Positions 11,640 through 22,550 of a stretch of 64,000 nt of DNA are shown here, piece after piece (the first letter of the stretch is position 1; each line of letters starts with the position of its first letter). The stretch spans positions 1-64,000 of the forward strand of contig OX595985.1 of assembly GCA_951394045.1 (NCBI GenBank). Reading direction: 5' to 3'. Position numbers and translations under genes: made by a program. The notes beneath the pieces were generated by a model. The model made no database searches and was not told the DNA's origin. It saw only the letters and a program-made list of their open reading frames with translations. Source of the stretch: Nitzschia sp. DOCU1. Its lineage: Eukaryota; Bacillariophyta; Bacillariophyceae; Bacillariales; Bacillariaceae.

Positions 11640-12050
11640 CTCGATCTGCGAAGTTTCTGCACTTGCCTACAGCCGCGTTGTACATGAGAAGCTTCTGCGG
11701 AGCAGATTCTGCTACCTCCTCGAGGATCATTCAATTCGCCCGCCGAGACCTTATAAACCTGTGCCGAGGCCTCTGAGCTTTTGGGGACGCTATCCTCACG
11801 ACGAAACGAAGAATTACTCGTCCTGCTTGAGCCCATCCCCGACGATCAAGGCGTCAAGTTCATTCTTGGTCGCGGCCCTTGTGGCTGTTACCCAGCCCAG
11901 AGATAGAAGCTTTAATTGGCGCGCTGAATCTTCCACTCAAGGAAGAATCGATGAATCTGATCGACAATTCTTTTGACTGCAGCTCGTTGATCAGCGAGAT
12001 GCCAAGAAGCTCAACGGCTAGCTCGAAGCCTAGCCTGCAGCCCATCGAGA
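11640..12050 (-). pseudogene. Second, decayed GAF-family fragment
   Basis: The minus strand near 11735-11830 repeats part of the linker of the neighbouring gene (VPKSSEASAQVYK against TPKSSETSAQDYK), so a tandem paralogue once lay upstream. Only the acidic linker is still recognisable. Farther right the strand becomes a short GLELG-type repeat. No open frame spans it. Confidence 0.5.
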
Positions 12051-12069
12051 TGCATCGATCCATAAGTTG

Positions 12070-13500
12070 AAAATCAAGCCGGATTTCCCTTGCTATCCGA
12101 ACGAGATTGCAAACGTTGGGAAAGAATTCTCAAATTCGTCTTTTGCACGTCGCCGTTTGGTCCGTTCTTCTTTAGTCATTCTCTCGAGCCCAACTTACTG
12201 TCTGAAACTGCCGTCTCGTCGCCTGAAAGTCTTGTTCCGATTCCAGTTCTTGGAGCGTTTGATCAACAATAGATAGTATAGTCCAAAGCAACAAATCGTA
12301 ACGACGCCATGGTTTCGCGGCTTGATCTCTCGAGCTGGATCTTTCCCTTTGATCCAATCGACTTGCACATGTGCAGTCAGTGCGCAATCATGACCTTTTG
12401 ACTCTTCGAAATCCAAATACCGACTTGACGCCACCTTGTATCATAGATCCAAAGTCGCAGCCCCGCCTACATTGGTACTATTGACAGCCATGTTGTTGTT
12501 GCTGCTGCCTCATCGAGAGAGAAGTCAACAAAAGTTGTGCAATAGATAGCAAAAGGCTCATCGTGTCGAAGGAATCTTTCTGTAGCGCGCGTTGGATCCG
12601 CGCGTTTCCATCTCACTACGTCACTAATATGGATTCATATGCTAGTAGGTGGTGTAGGAACCTATGAAGCTTTCTACCACCTTCAGTCATTCGACGATCG
12701 CACGCACGTCAGACCACTTTGGATCTTCGAAACTATGAGAATGAGAAATGACAGTTTCATTACCGCTCTCTTTGGATCATGAAATGAAATGACCATCAAA
12801 TGGCGGTTTGGGGAAAGGACTCGTCTTCTATCTCTCCCGCCAATTCCGGCTGCTTCGAGATTAGCATGCAGAATCTCCCAGATCCGTTAGCGTCGCTCGA
12901 TCTTGTCGTTCATTTATGTTTATTTATTTTATGGAGTGGATGAAATCTTTGCATCTTGGAGTACTTTGACTTTTAAAATGGTGGAACTACTATCATCTCC
13001 CCGTGGCTCGGACATTTTTTGTCGTGCAGGCAAAAGGCGGGGCGGCAGAGGCCATAGCAGCGACAATGCTCTACTATGCACTAGTGGGTACTGTACCTGG
13101 AAGGAAAAGACGACGACAGATCCGGCTTGGATTATGGATGCAGACAAGACAGACTGAAAGGCTCCTGTTCGTGTTGATTCCAGAAAAGGGAAACGGTCCT
13201 TGAGCAACTATGTCGGAACCATCCAGTATGCCTCGCGCAAGTCCTCGGCGCCGAGCAATTCCAAGATGTCATCCAGTATGTCGAGCAAAACACCGGTACC
13301 GACCAGCTCCAAGAATCCCTCTTTCCAACCTGCCGACGTTTCATTCGAGATGCCGAGCACTGTAAATGAAAGAGCAAATGCCTTGCCCGCTGCCTTTTTT
13401 GCTGACACGGATTGGTAGAATCTGCGGCCCCGTACGGTGCGGACAACGGCTCTCTATGCGGGGCTGCAGTCACACAAGATCTAATCCCGACGAGGATAGG
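12070..13500. other. Gene-poor interval
   Basis: About 1.4 kb with only short frames. A small inverted repeat (GCGCG...CGCGC around 12580-12602) is the only structure noted. The second copy, 33680-35110, has frame-breaking indels against it near 13200-13370, so protein coding is unlikely. Confidence 0.55.
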
Positions 13501-14124
13501 ATGGATTTGAAACGTATTGCCAAGCTAGCGACGAGGGAGAGGATTGTTAACTTATATAGGTCCACTCCTGGTCGAGTGGAGTCAGATCCTTATGTCATTG
13601 CCATTTCACCCACCGCCGAAGCAGCGGCAAGGAACGTGCCTCATCACCAGTCCCCACTCCAGCGCCTTTCGCTTCGGAACGTGCTCTCCGATCTCCCCGA
13701 GCATCTCCAAGGTCGACTTCTAGTAGCATTGCCGCTAAAAAGGCTACTCTAGCGACTACGGTGGAATGAGGAGACGCCAAGAGCGGCAAGAGTGAAGACC
13801 AAAACCATCGACGATGCAAGTCACAATTTAATTGGGCGGCAAATTGTTGGAACCCTTGCCCCCATCGACTCCCTCGCTTGCAAGTATTCCTTCTAGTCAT
13901 CGATCCAAAAGTGTAACAAAGGAAGACACCCCAGATCCAGCCCTCGTTCCTTCCTCTTTGCCGTTGATTGATTGGGTCATGATGGGGATACATTTTATTG
14001 CCAAGAAGTTTGTGGTGGTTTGTCTGTTGTGATGGGTGTCCACATGTCCATCATTGCGATTTTGTCCCCAAGGGATCAAGTCGAGACTCGCATGAAAAAA
14101 TGACGATCCCTGGTATTGTCCAGG

Positions 14125-15201
14125 ATGGTTTTCATCAAAGGCAAGAACTCCTTAAGCGGCGGTTGTACACAACTGCTACCAATCCAGCGTCGAGCAAGAA
14201 AAAATCGTCAACAAAAAGGGCAGGGACAGATCAAGTGGACGCAACAGAAGAAACCGAAGAAGAGACCAAACATCCTGCCAAGATCGAGAGCGTTTATTTT
14301 GAATGTAACGAAAAGAGACTTGATTTGCAGAAGTGTGAATCGCGTGACGGATGGATTCATTTTCCTTCCTGCCATCCGGATGGTGATGACTTTGAAGGGG
14401 ACGAATGAGGACGGCGATTCCAAACGCAAGCCAAAGAAAGTCATTGACCCAAGTCGTAGTCTTTGCCGTATTTGTCGAGTAGAAGAATTGGAAACGGCAT
14501 CTCATGGTTCTGCCCTGTCCAATCCATCCGTCAAAGCTCGTCGTCAAACCGGAAAGGAAAAGTCTGCCAAACGCAAACGCGATGGAGACGACGAAGAGGA
14601 CGAAGACGATGCTGCATCCAACGAAGACTCTCCTGGTAAAGACAAAGAAGGTGATGGGGATGACGACGACGAAAATGTCGAGTCGAATGCTAATGGGGAC
14701 CAGGATGAGCAAGATGAAAATGGCGACGAGGCGAGCAAAATGGATGTAGTCGATGAACTCCGGGGGTGTCTTGTAATTCCCGCCACCTCTCGACCGGAGT
14801 GTCTTTCCGAACTTCGGAATAGAGTTAAAGATTTTCGATCCAAAATCTTGATTGGTCGTCTACCCTCTTGGATCGAGACCACGACGATGCGATGTTGCCC
14901 TGCCAGCATGATTGGGGGCGGGCTTGATTCCAAAGAATACCAACTTTTGGTGCAAGCCCTCTTGCTGGTAGAACGACAAGACAACAACGAAATCTCCAAG
15001 GCGTTTTGTACGAGCATCCACACAGCACTCATGATGCAAGCTCAAAAGTCCTTTGGTGTGGTGTTGCTGAATCCGACCGACTCAGCTATGAACCAAGACG
15101 ATTCCAAGTATGACAAGGTGCTGTTGGCTCTAAGCACGAAAACCTACATGGATCTGCCAAAGAGGCGCGTTTGGATACGAAAGTTGGAGACTATGCTTTG
15201 A
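14125..15201 (+). CDS. Uncharacterised acidic nuclear-type protein, copy 1
   Basis: I do not recognise the family. From the first ATG (14125) the frame gives about 358 residues: a basic start, a CRICRVEE cysteine pair (near 14462), an RKRK-type basic patch followed by a long Asp/Glu-rich low-complexity stretch (about 14585-14735), then a well-ordered C-terminal part (CLSELRNRVKDF, LPSWIETTTM, KEYQLLVQALLLVERQ). Before about 14395 the better-looking protein lies in the other frame (ATEETEEETKHPAK to HPDGDDFEG), so a one-base slip in the GGGG run near 14398 probably splits an originally longer gene. The second copy (35734-36798) differs mostly by in-frame codon losses in the acidic run. Confidence 0.55.
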   Translation: MVFIKGKNSLSGGCTQLLPIQRRARKNRQQKGQGQIKWTQQKKPKKRPNILPRSRAFILNVTKRDLICRSVNRVTDGFIFLPAIRMVMTLKGTNEDGDSKRKPKKVIDPSRSLCRICRVEELETASHGSALSNPSVKARRQTGKEKSAKRKRDGDDEEDEDDAASNEDSPGKDKEGDGDDDDENVESNANGDQDEQDENGDEASKMDVVDELRGCLVIPATSRPECLSELRNRVKDFRSKILIGRLPSWIETTTMRCCPASMIGGGLDSKEYQLLVQALLLVERQDNNEISKAFCTSIHTALMMQAQKSFGVVLLNPTDSAMNQDDSKYDKVLLALSTKTYMDLPKRRVWIRKLETML

Positions 15202-15345
15202 TTTTGAGTCATCGAGGAATCTCTTACCGGCGATTTACCACAAGCTCTGTTGGCAGCTGACGAATGTTCGTTTCTTTATTCACATGGCACAATGAGCACG
15301 CCACAGATTCCTTGGGGTCCGAGTCCTACCCTGCGGTAATATATA

Positions 15346-16084
15346 ATGGTTATCTACAGCGAGGTTGAGGTGCGGCGAGCCTCGATCTGGAATACTTGCG
15401 TCAAGGTCCTGCAAGAGTGTTTGGAAGATTATCTGAAGTTTTCAGACAAGAAAAAGTTATTTCAAACGTCGGACAAAGGGCTGCAAGACGACTCAGCGCG
15501 GCACCAAGATTTGATCGGACTGGCGGACGTATTGGGATTGACGGAGCAAATTCTTTCTCTACGAAGCGGGTTTCTGGTGGATGCATCGGAGCAACTCACC
15601 AACGATGGGATTATACTGCGTGAAAAGCTTTTCGACGACATTCAAAAGAAGCACTTGCGTGCATACCGCGAGGACTGGTCTTTTGTTACCCTGCCCAAGA
15701 AGGAGCCCTTGTCGGACAAAGAAAATGCCGTGGAGTACATCAGGAAGGTAAGATCACCATTGCTTTCCTTTCGTCACGATCCAATTCGACATTATTCCTG
15801 ATCACTGTGTCGGTATCCTGTAGAAAATCGTGACCGAATTGGTCGCCATGGAGAACCGCTCTACGAAGAAGGTAATCCGAAGCTGGTTCAACCGCTTCTT
15901 CATTTGCCGTGGCAAAAAGATTGCTCTGGATGAAAACTCGTTGATCAACTTCCCGCAATTGATAGCAGCGTATCAACCCAATTCGAGTCCCACCTCGGCG
16001 CGTCTCCAGTGGTATCTCCTCTCATTCCCGCCTGCTTCATTGGCGATATCGTCGGGTGACTTTCGAAACTTATGCCATTACTGA
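15346..16084 (+). CDS. Uncharacterised helical protein, two exons
   Basis: Exon 1 is 15346-15747 (134 codons, ATG start), rich in Leu/Lys/Glu (WNTCVKVLQECLEDYLKF, GLADVLGLTEQILSLRSGF). A 76-nt GT-AG intron (15748-15823) follows. Exon 2, 15824-16084, continues KIVTELVAMENRSTKK and then IRSWFNRFFICRG to a TGA. The join is in phase 0 and the protein reads smoothly as a helix across it. No family is recognised. The exon 1 copy at 36943-37344 continues into a prolyl-hydroxylase frame instead. The exon 2 copy, inverted at 29440-29180, follows a different gene. This locus is thus either the unbroken original or a recombinant. Confidence 0.45.
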
Positions 16085-16605
16085 AACTGCTCCCACCCAT
16101 TGCCCAGGATGTCCATGAGGTGTTCTCCAACATTTCTGATCTTTATATGACTACAACCTTTTGGATTTGCTCTGGAAGCTGCAAGCACGAAAGGTTTCTT
16201 CTAGGACTACAACCTTCTGCGCCGACTCTTGACCCAGACACTATTGCAACGCCCCGTTCGAAGTAGCTCCTCTCAACTGCTTGGTTTTGGAAGGTGGTCG
16301 CCGTCTCAGCCCCGACGGCAAGTTGCTACGAGTTCGAATTTGCCGCCATTTATAGATGCTGAGCTTTGCTTGCCCCTCCCTTGCGAGCGGACAGAAATCG
16401 AGGTAGTTCGCGAGTTCATTCTTCTGATCCCATTAAGCCTTTGTCGAATCCCGCCCAACAAAACGACGATGCTACTTCCTTAGGCTTGGAACCACCTTTT
16501 ACAAGTCATCTGATTGCCGACCGAGGAGAGCCCATACTATACCGTCGAGGCATAGCGATAAAGAGGACTCGGAGCCTGACCAGCTGCTGGAGTTTATCCA
16601 AGCTG
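15748..16605 (+). repeat. Inverted duplication delta, telomeric copy
   Basis: The reverse complement of 28668-29511, with scattered substitutions and a private 5-bp insertion in the intron (near 15767). To the right of 16605 this copy continues naturally into the Tudor-like remnant, whereas the inverted copy is cut there. Confidence 0.93.
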
Positions 16606-17000
16606 ATGAAACCAAGGATATGTCAGCAAACGCTGGAGATGGCAATCATCATCAAAGCAGTGAAAATACGGCGGAACATTCTCAGAGCAAGCGGATTAAA
16701 TTCATGATATTGGCCGCCGCAAGCGAAAGAGTGATTCGTTTCTGGATGCCATTCCCCAAACCAAGCAGTTGCATTTGGAGAGCAGCCACAGAAAACGTGG
16801 CCGGCTTCGAAAGATTGAGGTGGAAGATTGAGATGGTAGACGACGCGTTGGACGCATCCCTCATTTTTCTCAAGAAGAAACCTGGCAGGCCTCGATAGAT
16901 TGAAGACGAGTTCGACGTACCCTAGTTTGTCTCAAGAAACAGAAGAAAGACTTACGACACGGTGCCTCGCCGTCTGCGAAGAACCAAAAGGGTGAAATCG
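16380..17000 (+). pseudogene. Tudor-like chromatin protein remnant, diverged paralogue
   Basis: Fragments in several frames match the 3' half of the PHD/Tudor-like remnant at 6000-6535: NDDATSLGL, SEPDQLLEFIQADETKD, AGDGNHHQSSENTAEHS, and an ENVAGFERL segment. The core of the module (FYK to GKV) is missing and frames change repeatedly. It is clearly older than the alpha copies. Confidence 0.6.
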
Positions 17001-17445
17001 ATCGTTCATCGCTGTCTGCGCCCAAGTTTCGGCGTGAACGTCCTAGAACCTATTTAGACAAATCCATTGCCTTGCCAGCAGCAAACCGCGGCGATCGTAT
17101 CACTGCCGTCGACATGGAATCGTCGAATAATCGACTAGAACAGGCAAGAAGGACGAAAAGACGCCGGGACGGTGAAACGTAGGGGCCGAACGAGTTTAGC
17201 AGCAGTTGATTCGTCGCCCAATCTCTTGACGACCGCATTGGCTAGCATCACCGAACTGTTGCAGGCGCCCACGACTGATTATCGCCAGGTTTCGCACCTT
17301 ACTAGCCATGCCGGCGTTGTCAATGTCAACAATACATCTCTTCCATTCGAAGTTGGCGTCCAAGGACAGCTCACCGGGACCTGCGTCGCCCACAATCTGA
17401 AGAGGGAAACGAACGATACATCCCTTTCCACTGGGACAATTGCTC

Positions 17446-18135
17446 ATGGTGGGATCGCAACTTCGATTGTCCGAACAAGATGGATTGGCTCCAATCATTC
17501 GCAAAGTGACGGGACCCTATGTCATGGCACAATGCTTTCAATCCCTCTGGACCGCATCCTTTCGACCAAAGTACAATCAAGGCTATTTCAAGTACATCTC
17601 GGCTCTCAACTTGACAGGAATTGCAATTTCGCTTTCACTTTGCCATGACGCATTTACTTCGGCGTCTGATACCATTTCTAACAAGGACTATTGGATGAAT
17701 TTCTTGCCCTTGACACTTCATTTTGGATGGACGACAGCCGCGTCCTTGGTCAATTTGAATGGCATGTATGCCTTGGATGATGACGTTTCCGCGAAATCAG
17801 TCGCTTGGATGGGTCATGTGTCCGTTGTAGCGGCAACAATCTTGGGCGTCATCACGACCGTCTTGCGCCGTGCACCCATCCATGGAAGTGTCATTGCCTG
17901 GGCCTTGTCGGCAGTGGCTTCGGGATTAGGGCAACGCATCGAGGAAACTCGTGAGGAAGATCCAAAGACAGTGGGCGTGTATGGTGCGCAACTCCAACAA
18001 ACGCTCAGTCTAGCCGGAGCGGCTCTTTGTGCGGCAACGAGCGGCAAGGTGGCGGGGAAAGATGAGCATCGGTTTATTCATCAGTACCGGGGTGGGCTTA
18101 AGCGTGCATCGAATAGGAGGCACGGTTGGACTTGA
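17446..18135 (+). CDS. TspO/MBR-like multi-pass membrane protein, 5' end uncertain
   Basis: About 229 residues from ATG 17446. At least four hydrophobic helices: around ISALNLTGIAISLSL, FLPLTLHFGWTTAASLVNL, VSVVAATILGVITTVL and VIAWALSAVASGL. The start QCFQSLWTASFRP and the HFGWTTAA-LVNLNG motif resemble the Trp-rich TspO/translocator-type proteins common in diatoms. The first one or two helices expected of the family are missing, so an upstream exon or a lost N-terminus is likely: the preceding 250 bp are in other frames. No copy exists elsewhere in the window. Family assignment is by appearance only. Confidence 0.5.
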   Translation: MVGSQLRLSEQDGLAPIIRKVTGPYVMAQCFQSLWTASFRPKYNQGYFKYISALNLTGIAISLSLCHDAFTSASDTISNKDYWMNFLPLTLHFGWTTAASLVNLNGMYALDDDVSAKSVAWMGHVSVVAATILGVITTVLRRAPIHGSVIAWALSAVASGLGQRIEETREEDPKTVGVYGAQLQQTLSLAGAALCAATSGKVAGKDEHRFIHQYRGGLKRASNRRHGWT

Positions 18136-18139
18136 TTCT

Positions 18140-19672
18140 TAGCCACGGAAGGTTACTGAGTTCACAGTTGACTTGCCTTTTATCGGTATACCCGTCAACG
18201 TGTTTGATGTAAAGAGGAAGCTTCAACCTGCAACCATTTTCGAATATTCGTTCTCGGACTATCCGAATCGGGCTGAACCTGCTCCGTTCAATGGCGAGGT
18301 TGCGAGAATCTTCGGATTGGACGCCTCTCGATGCTCCTCCATGGATCAAGCGTACGAGCTCGTCTGCAGCCGGAACTGGCCGGACGGAAAATCGCACTTT
18401 GATTTTTGGTGCACGAAAGTCTGTATGACTTTGAAGCGACTTCTAAATTGGACGCGACCATTGGGCGGTCAGGCGACAGGCCCAATCGGGAAAAAACGAG
18501 GCCAAGACCACGACCAAAACCACCAAGACCAAAACTATGTTTTGCCATCTGCGCAAGTGACGTCGGCTCAAGGTGGATTATTTTCATCCCTCGCGGTTGC
18601 AAAGGAAGAAGGATCGGGCGCTCCAGACAAAGCAGGAGCCGCCCCTGATGGATTGTTCGCCGCCCTATTGGTTCATAGAGATTCATTGGTAGACAAAAAG
18701 TGTACGGTCCAAGACGACAGCGATGAGTTGCCGACAAGTACGCGAACCCAGGCTACTCGTCCTCGCGAGCCCCCTTCGACAAGAGGTCTCTTTGCCTCGC
18801 TCTCCGGCACGAACATACTGGAAGACCAACCTGCTGCACCAAGACCAGCGGATATCAGTCCAAAACCAGGGACGGGTTGTTTGCGCCCTTGAAAAAGGCG
18901 GATGGTAGCGTCGTTGTACCGCCGTTAGCTCGGTCCGCCTCGGATCAAGGCGACACCCGTTCGAAAAGTCCCATTCCGACCCAGTGACTCCCTCCATCGA
19001 CTTGACTTCCTTGTTGGACGGAGGATTGAGTTTTGACGATCTTGATGATCATTTTAACAAGACGGCAACTTGTTCCAGGCGGGACCCGTTCGAAAAGTCC
19101 CATTCCGACCCCTCCAAAGGAAAAGCTCAGGCCACTTGGAATACAAGCATCGAAAATGAAGCTGGCACCTCCAAAGGGCGATCTCAAAGTTTTGTATGCC
19201 GGGGACAATTTGGTGAATCAAAAGGTATTGTCCAGAGTGTTGGGGTGGGCGGGCATTGACGGCATTACGATTGTGGACAATGGCCAGAAGGCAGTCGATA
19301 TTTGCGCAACGTCGACCTTCGCCTGCATATTCATGGATATGCAGGTCTCGATTATGGTCGGTATGGAAGCAATCAAGACAATCGTAGAGAGAGATCCCAC
19401 GGCTTTCGTGCTTTTGGTTTCAGCGCATGCTCTGGACGAATACACGACCCAAGCGGAAGCTGTCGGCGCCAAAGGTTTCTTCTCCAAACCCTTTTCGAAC
19501 CAGTGCCATTGAGGCCGTCTTGGAAGGTTTGAGTACGAGAAATCGTCGAAGCGCTGTGGATGCGGCTCCGGGCAAGGCGGTCGAATCCAATACGGTAGCA
19601 CGCGACGAGTCAGGTACAGCAGGCGAGGGAAAGAAGAGTTTCCTGGAACCTCAGAACGAATCCAGTACATAG
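18140..19672 (+). pseudogene. Hybrid histidine kinase remnant: ATPase end, GLFxxL linker, receiver domain 1
   Basis: Near 18152 VTEFTVDLPF is the closing strand of a histidine-kinase ATPase domain; the rest of the catalytic core is absent. A linker follows with four spaced GLFxxL motifs (about 18574, 18650, 18785 and 18868). The receiver domain (about 19170-19510) has the MDM phosphoacceptor (near 19334), the switch serine (LLVSAH) and the SKPF lysine, but its acidic pair is G-D instead of E-D. Frameshifts occur near 18865 and by one extra T near 19492, and a 27-bp repeat (18957-18983 and 19085-19111) brackets a 128-bp duplication. The gene was two-component signalling; it looks inactive now. 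Confidence 0.7.
18957..19111 (+). repeat. 27-bp direct repeat, 128 bp apart
   Basis: CCCGTTCGAAAAGTCCCATT and the next 7 bases occur at 18957 and 19085. In the first the frame runs into a TGA; the second continues into the receiver domain. Confidence 0.85.
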
Positions 19673-19739
19673 CCAAAGGATGCAAAGTCCACTGTTTCGC
19701 AGCACCAGCAGACCAAGGCAGTCGCAGTGGTGCGTAATT

Positions 19740-21554
19740 TGAAAGTTCTTTATGCGGAAGACAATTTCTGAATCTCGCGAATGTTACGTATATCACCATT
19801 ATTGACAATGGCCAACAGGCTGTCGATGTTTGTCTTACGCAAACGTTTGTTGACGTTATTTTCATGGATATGGTGATGCCTGTTTTGTCGCGGATGGAAG
19901 CTTCCAACAAAATCGTTGCCCATAATCCTCAAGACTGCACCGTATTTGTCACTACGCATACTCTGGAGGAATTCAAGTCTGCCGATGCTGCAGGAGCGAC
20001 GAATGATATTACCAAGCCATTCCGTTTGACTGATCTGGAGTCTTTGTTCGATCGTTTCAACTTGGTGAACCCCCGCTTGTCCAAGCCCCGTTCCTCGATT
20101 CCTGAAATCAGTGTTCGGCAGCGGGCATCTGTAGCCGCTCTACAACGATGGAATAGTTGGAAGCGGCCAAACTCGGATCATGGGGTGGGGGGTACGGCGT
20201 TGGCTACAAGTCATAGGAGTAGCAATGGGGACGATAGTGGGAGTGAGATTTTGGATGTAACTACAGAACCAGAAAATACTCTTCAACGCGACGAGGCGCT
20301 GGGCTCTCATCGAACGCCCATTGACCAGACAGACGCTCGCAAATTTATTACTACACATTGTCGGCGACCCTATTCCGGAGATGCAAGATATGCCATTAAC
20401 CCGGACTCTCTTTTTCCAGGAATTCTCAATTTGAATCTGGAAACACGGATTCTATCCAGTTTGCCCCTATCACCCCAACGTAATCAAATTACGGGTCATT
20501 TCCAGCGGCGATCGATTCGATCCTTACTATTTTGTCATCTTGGATCGCCTCTATGATACTTTGGAAACAAAACTACAAAAGTGGAGAGATGTTCTCAGTG
20601 GAAGAATCGTGCCAAGGCAATCCCTGTTTCAATCATGTTTCAAGCCTTGTTGGAGTAGCGACCGACGAGATCGACAAGAAGCCGAGGCTATTTTGGAAAG
20701 TAGTCGGCATGATAATGTCTCGGCACAAGAACTCAAAGATTTGAAACGACGGCATCAACAGACGGTGGATCGACTATGGGCGGCCTTTGATTTGGCGTCG
20801 GCAGTAGCGCATTTGCATAAGCATCACATTATGCATCGCGATTTGAAGCCGGATAATATTGGATTCGATATTGTGAGTACTATCGCTTTGGCAGAAACCA
20901 TTTGGGGGCGAGTCTAACTGTTTCTTGTTGCCTCGTGCGCTCGCTCCTTTCATATAATGTTCTTCTACTACCTAGCGTGATGACATCAGAATCTTTGATC
21001 TGGGCTTGGCCAAGGGAATTCCACAAGACGGAACGGAGGGCCCTTGGAAATTGACAGCCATGTGTGGTTCGCCCCGATCTAGTAAGTGCCGAGGAGCCAT
21101 GCGTGATGCTTGTGTATCAAATCCACGCCGTTCTTGAAATTAACTCTTGCCGGTGCTGTTGATTGAATTCTGCTATTTAGTGGCACCAGAAGTCGCAACA
21201 GACAAACTATATGACGCCAAATGCGATTGTTATTCTTTTGCCCTGCTATTTTGGGAAATACTGAATTTGAAAAAGCTTTTGAGGAGGGTGACGATGGACA
21301 AGTTACAGCGGCTGGTCTGGAATGATACGTATCAGCAGCGGCCCAAAATTCTAGTCGTTGCTAACAGCACCAGCAATTATGCACTTGTCGACGAACAATT
21401 GACTCTGTTTTTGACATCACCCAAGGCTGCTTGGACAAAAGAATGGAAGGCCCTACCGGTAGTGGAATCTTCGTGGCATCATTATGCTTCTCGACGCCCA
21501 ACCATAGAGCATGTGGAGCAAGAGCTTAAAAAAACGTCTGAAAAAGGGAATTGA
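19740..21554 (+). pseudogene. Receiver domain 2 fused to Ser/Thr kinase, inner copy
   Basis: Second receiver domain of the histidine-kinase locus, running on into a protein kinase. Receiver: LYAEDN then a stop and deletion, FMDMVMP near 19862, KPF near 20018. Kinase: LDRLYDTL near 20536, HRDLKPDN near 20836, intron 20873-20975, IFDLGLAK, intron 21082-21180, MAPEV, and a C-lobe with DCYSFALLFWEIL. The C-lobe is intact after splicing. The frameshift near 20468 and the missing VAIK lysine argue against catalysis. A receiver joined to a eukaryotic-type kinase is unusual and may be a real but decaying fusion. Confidence 0.78.
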
Positions 21555-21817
21555 AGTCATGGACAGCTTCATGGTGGACTTGATAAATTGCTTGAGAGCA
21601 AACGACTTTCACACAATGCCCGGAGATCGACCTTTGTCTATCATCCACCAGCTGCGAACAACAATGTGCGGGAACGAGACGCCCCGTCGATCTACAAGTG
21701 CAGAGGCCCGAGCTACTGTCTTGACTTGGTGGGGTAGCTCCACACGTCTATTCTCTGGCAGACATCAGGATGCTAAAAGACAAAGACGGAGTCAGTTGTT
21801 TGCAACGGACGCCTGAG

Positions 21818-22550
21818 CCGGCTCTGGCAAATGTGAGTGAAGATTCCTAGTGTCGAGTATTGCCAGCAAGATTCCCCGGCGTTCCAAAGGCCGAGCCAAC
21901 TCGAATCTGCCAACATTCCGTCAAGAATCCCATCCATCCATGAATACCTTTGTCGATCAATCCAGCCCAGGCTCCCGACTTGAAGCTTACCCAGTTTTGC
22001 GCTGTAAACTTATCCAATCTCAACTTGTGCAAGTTAAAGAAGGGGACCATGAGATAACAGGGATGTTCAATAGTCCATTGCGGGCTACCGTCGATCCTGT
22101 CGGTTATATTGATCATTGCGGCGGGCTACCGTCGATCCTGTCGATTTTTGGGTGCCCGACCGGTATTCGTCTCTCGCATTCCTTTGGAACAAGGAGCGGC
22201 CATGTTGCTGTGGTCCAGCTGGCCTTGGATTAGTCGACTGTACGGTGTCTCGGGCAATGATATCATGGCCCTTCTATTGTATACCACGCTGGATCTTGGT
22301 AATGCCTATTCTTTTGCACCAAGAGGAGAATACACTGGGTTAGGAGACGGGGAAGCAAAGTTCGTTCGTTCTTGCCCGTGGCCTTTCGGTATATGATTCA
22401 AGTTTCTGAGGCGATGTATCCACCCAATTGATTGCAATCCAAAGTACGACGACGAAGCGAACAAGCCGAACCTGACGACTAAGTAGAGAGTGATGTACAT
22501 GATGCGCAAAAAGGAAGCGTCGCCGAGAACCGACCCTATCGGTAGCGTCC
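21818..22550 (+). repeat. Repeat block epsilon, copy 2
   Basis: Identical to 3200-3932 as part of the alpha block; the diverged third copy is at 54235-55250. Confidence 0.85.

Larger units (their letters stand above)
9526..12050 (+). repeat. Segmental duplication beta, telomeric copy
   Basis: Matches 42176-44697 in the same orientation with few differences. Differences include an added DD codon pair in the inner copy near 43350 and about 100 bp missing here near 11730-11840. The left part overlaps block alpha. The right end falls at about 12050, where the sequence switches to block gamma with at most a base or two of shared sequence. Confidence 0.92.
12052..15871 (+). repeat. Segmental duplication gamma, telomeric copy
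   Basis: Matches 33650-37462 in the same orientation at high identity. Indels inside the acidic gene are in multiples of three, while indels in the non-coding part (near 13210-13340) are not. The homology ends at 15871, just after a shared intron and the codons for MENRSTKK. Confidence 0.95.
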
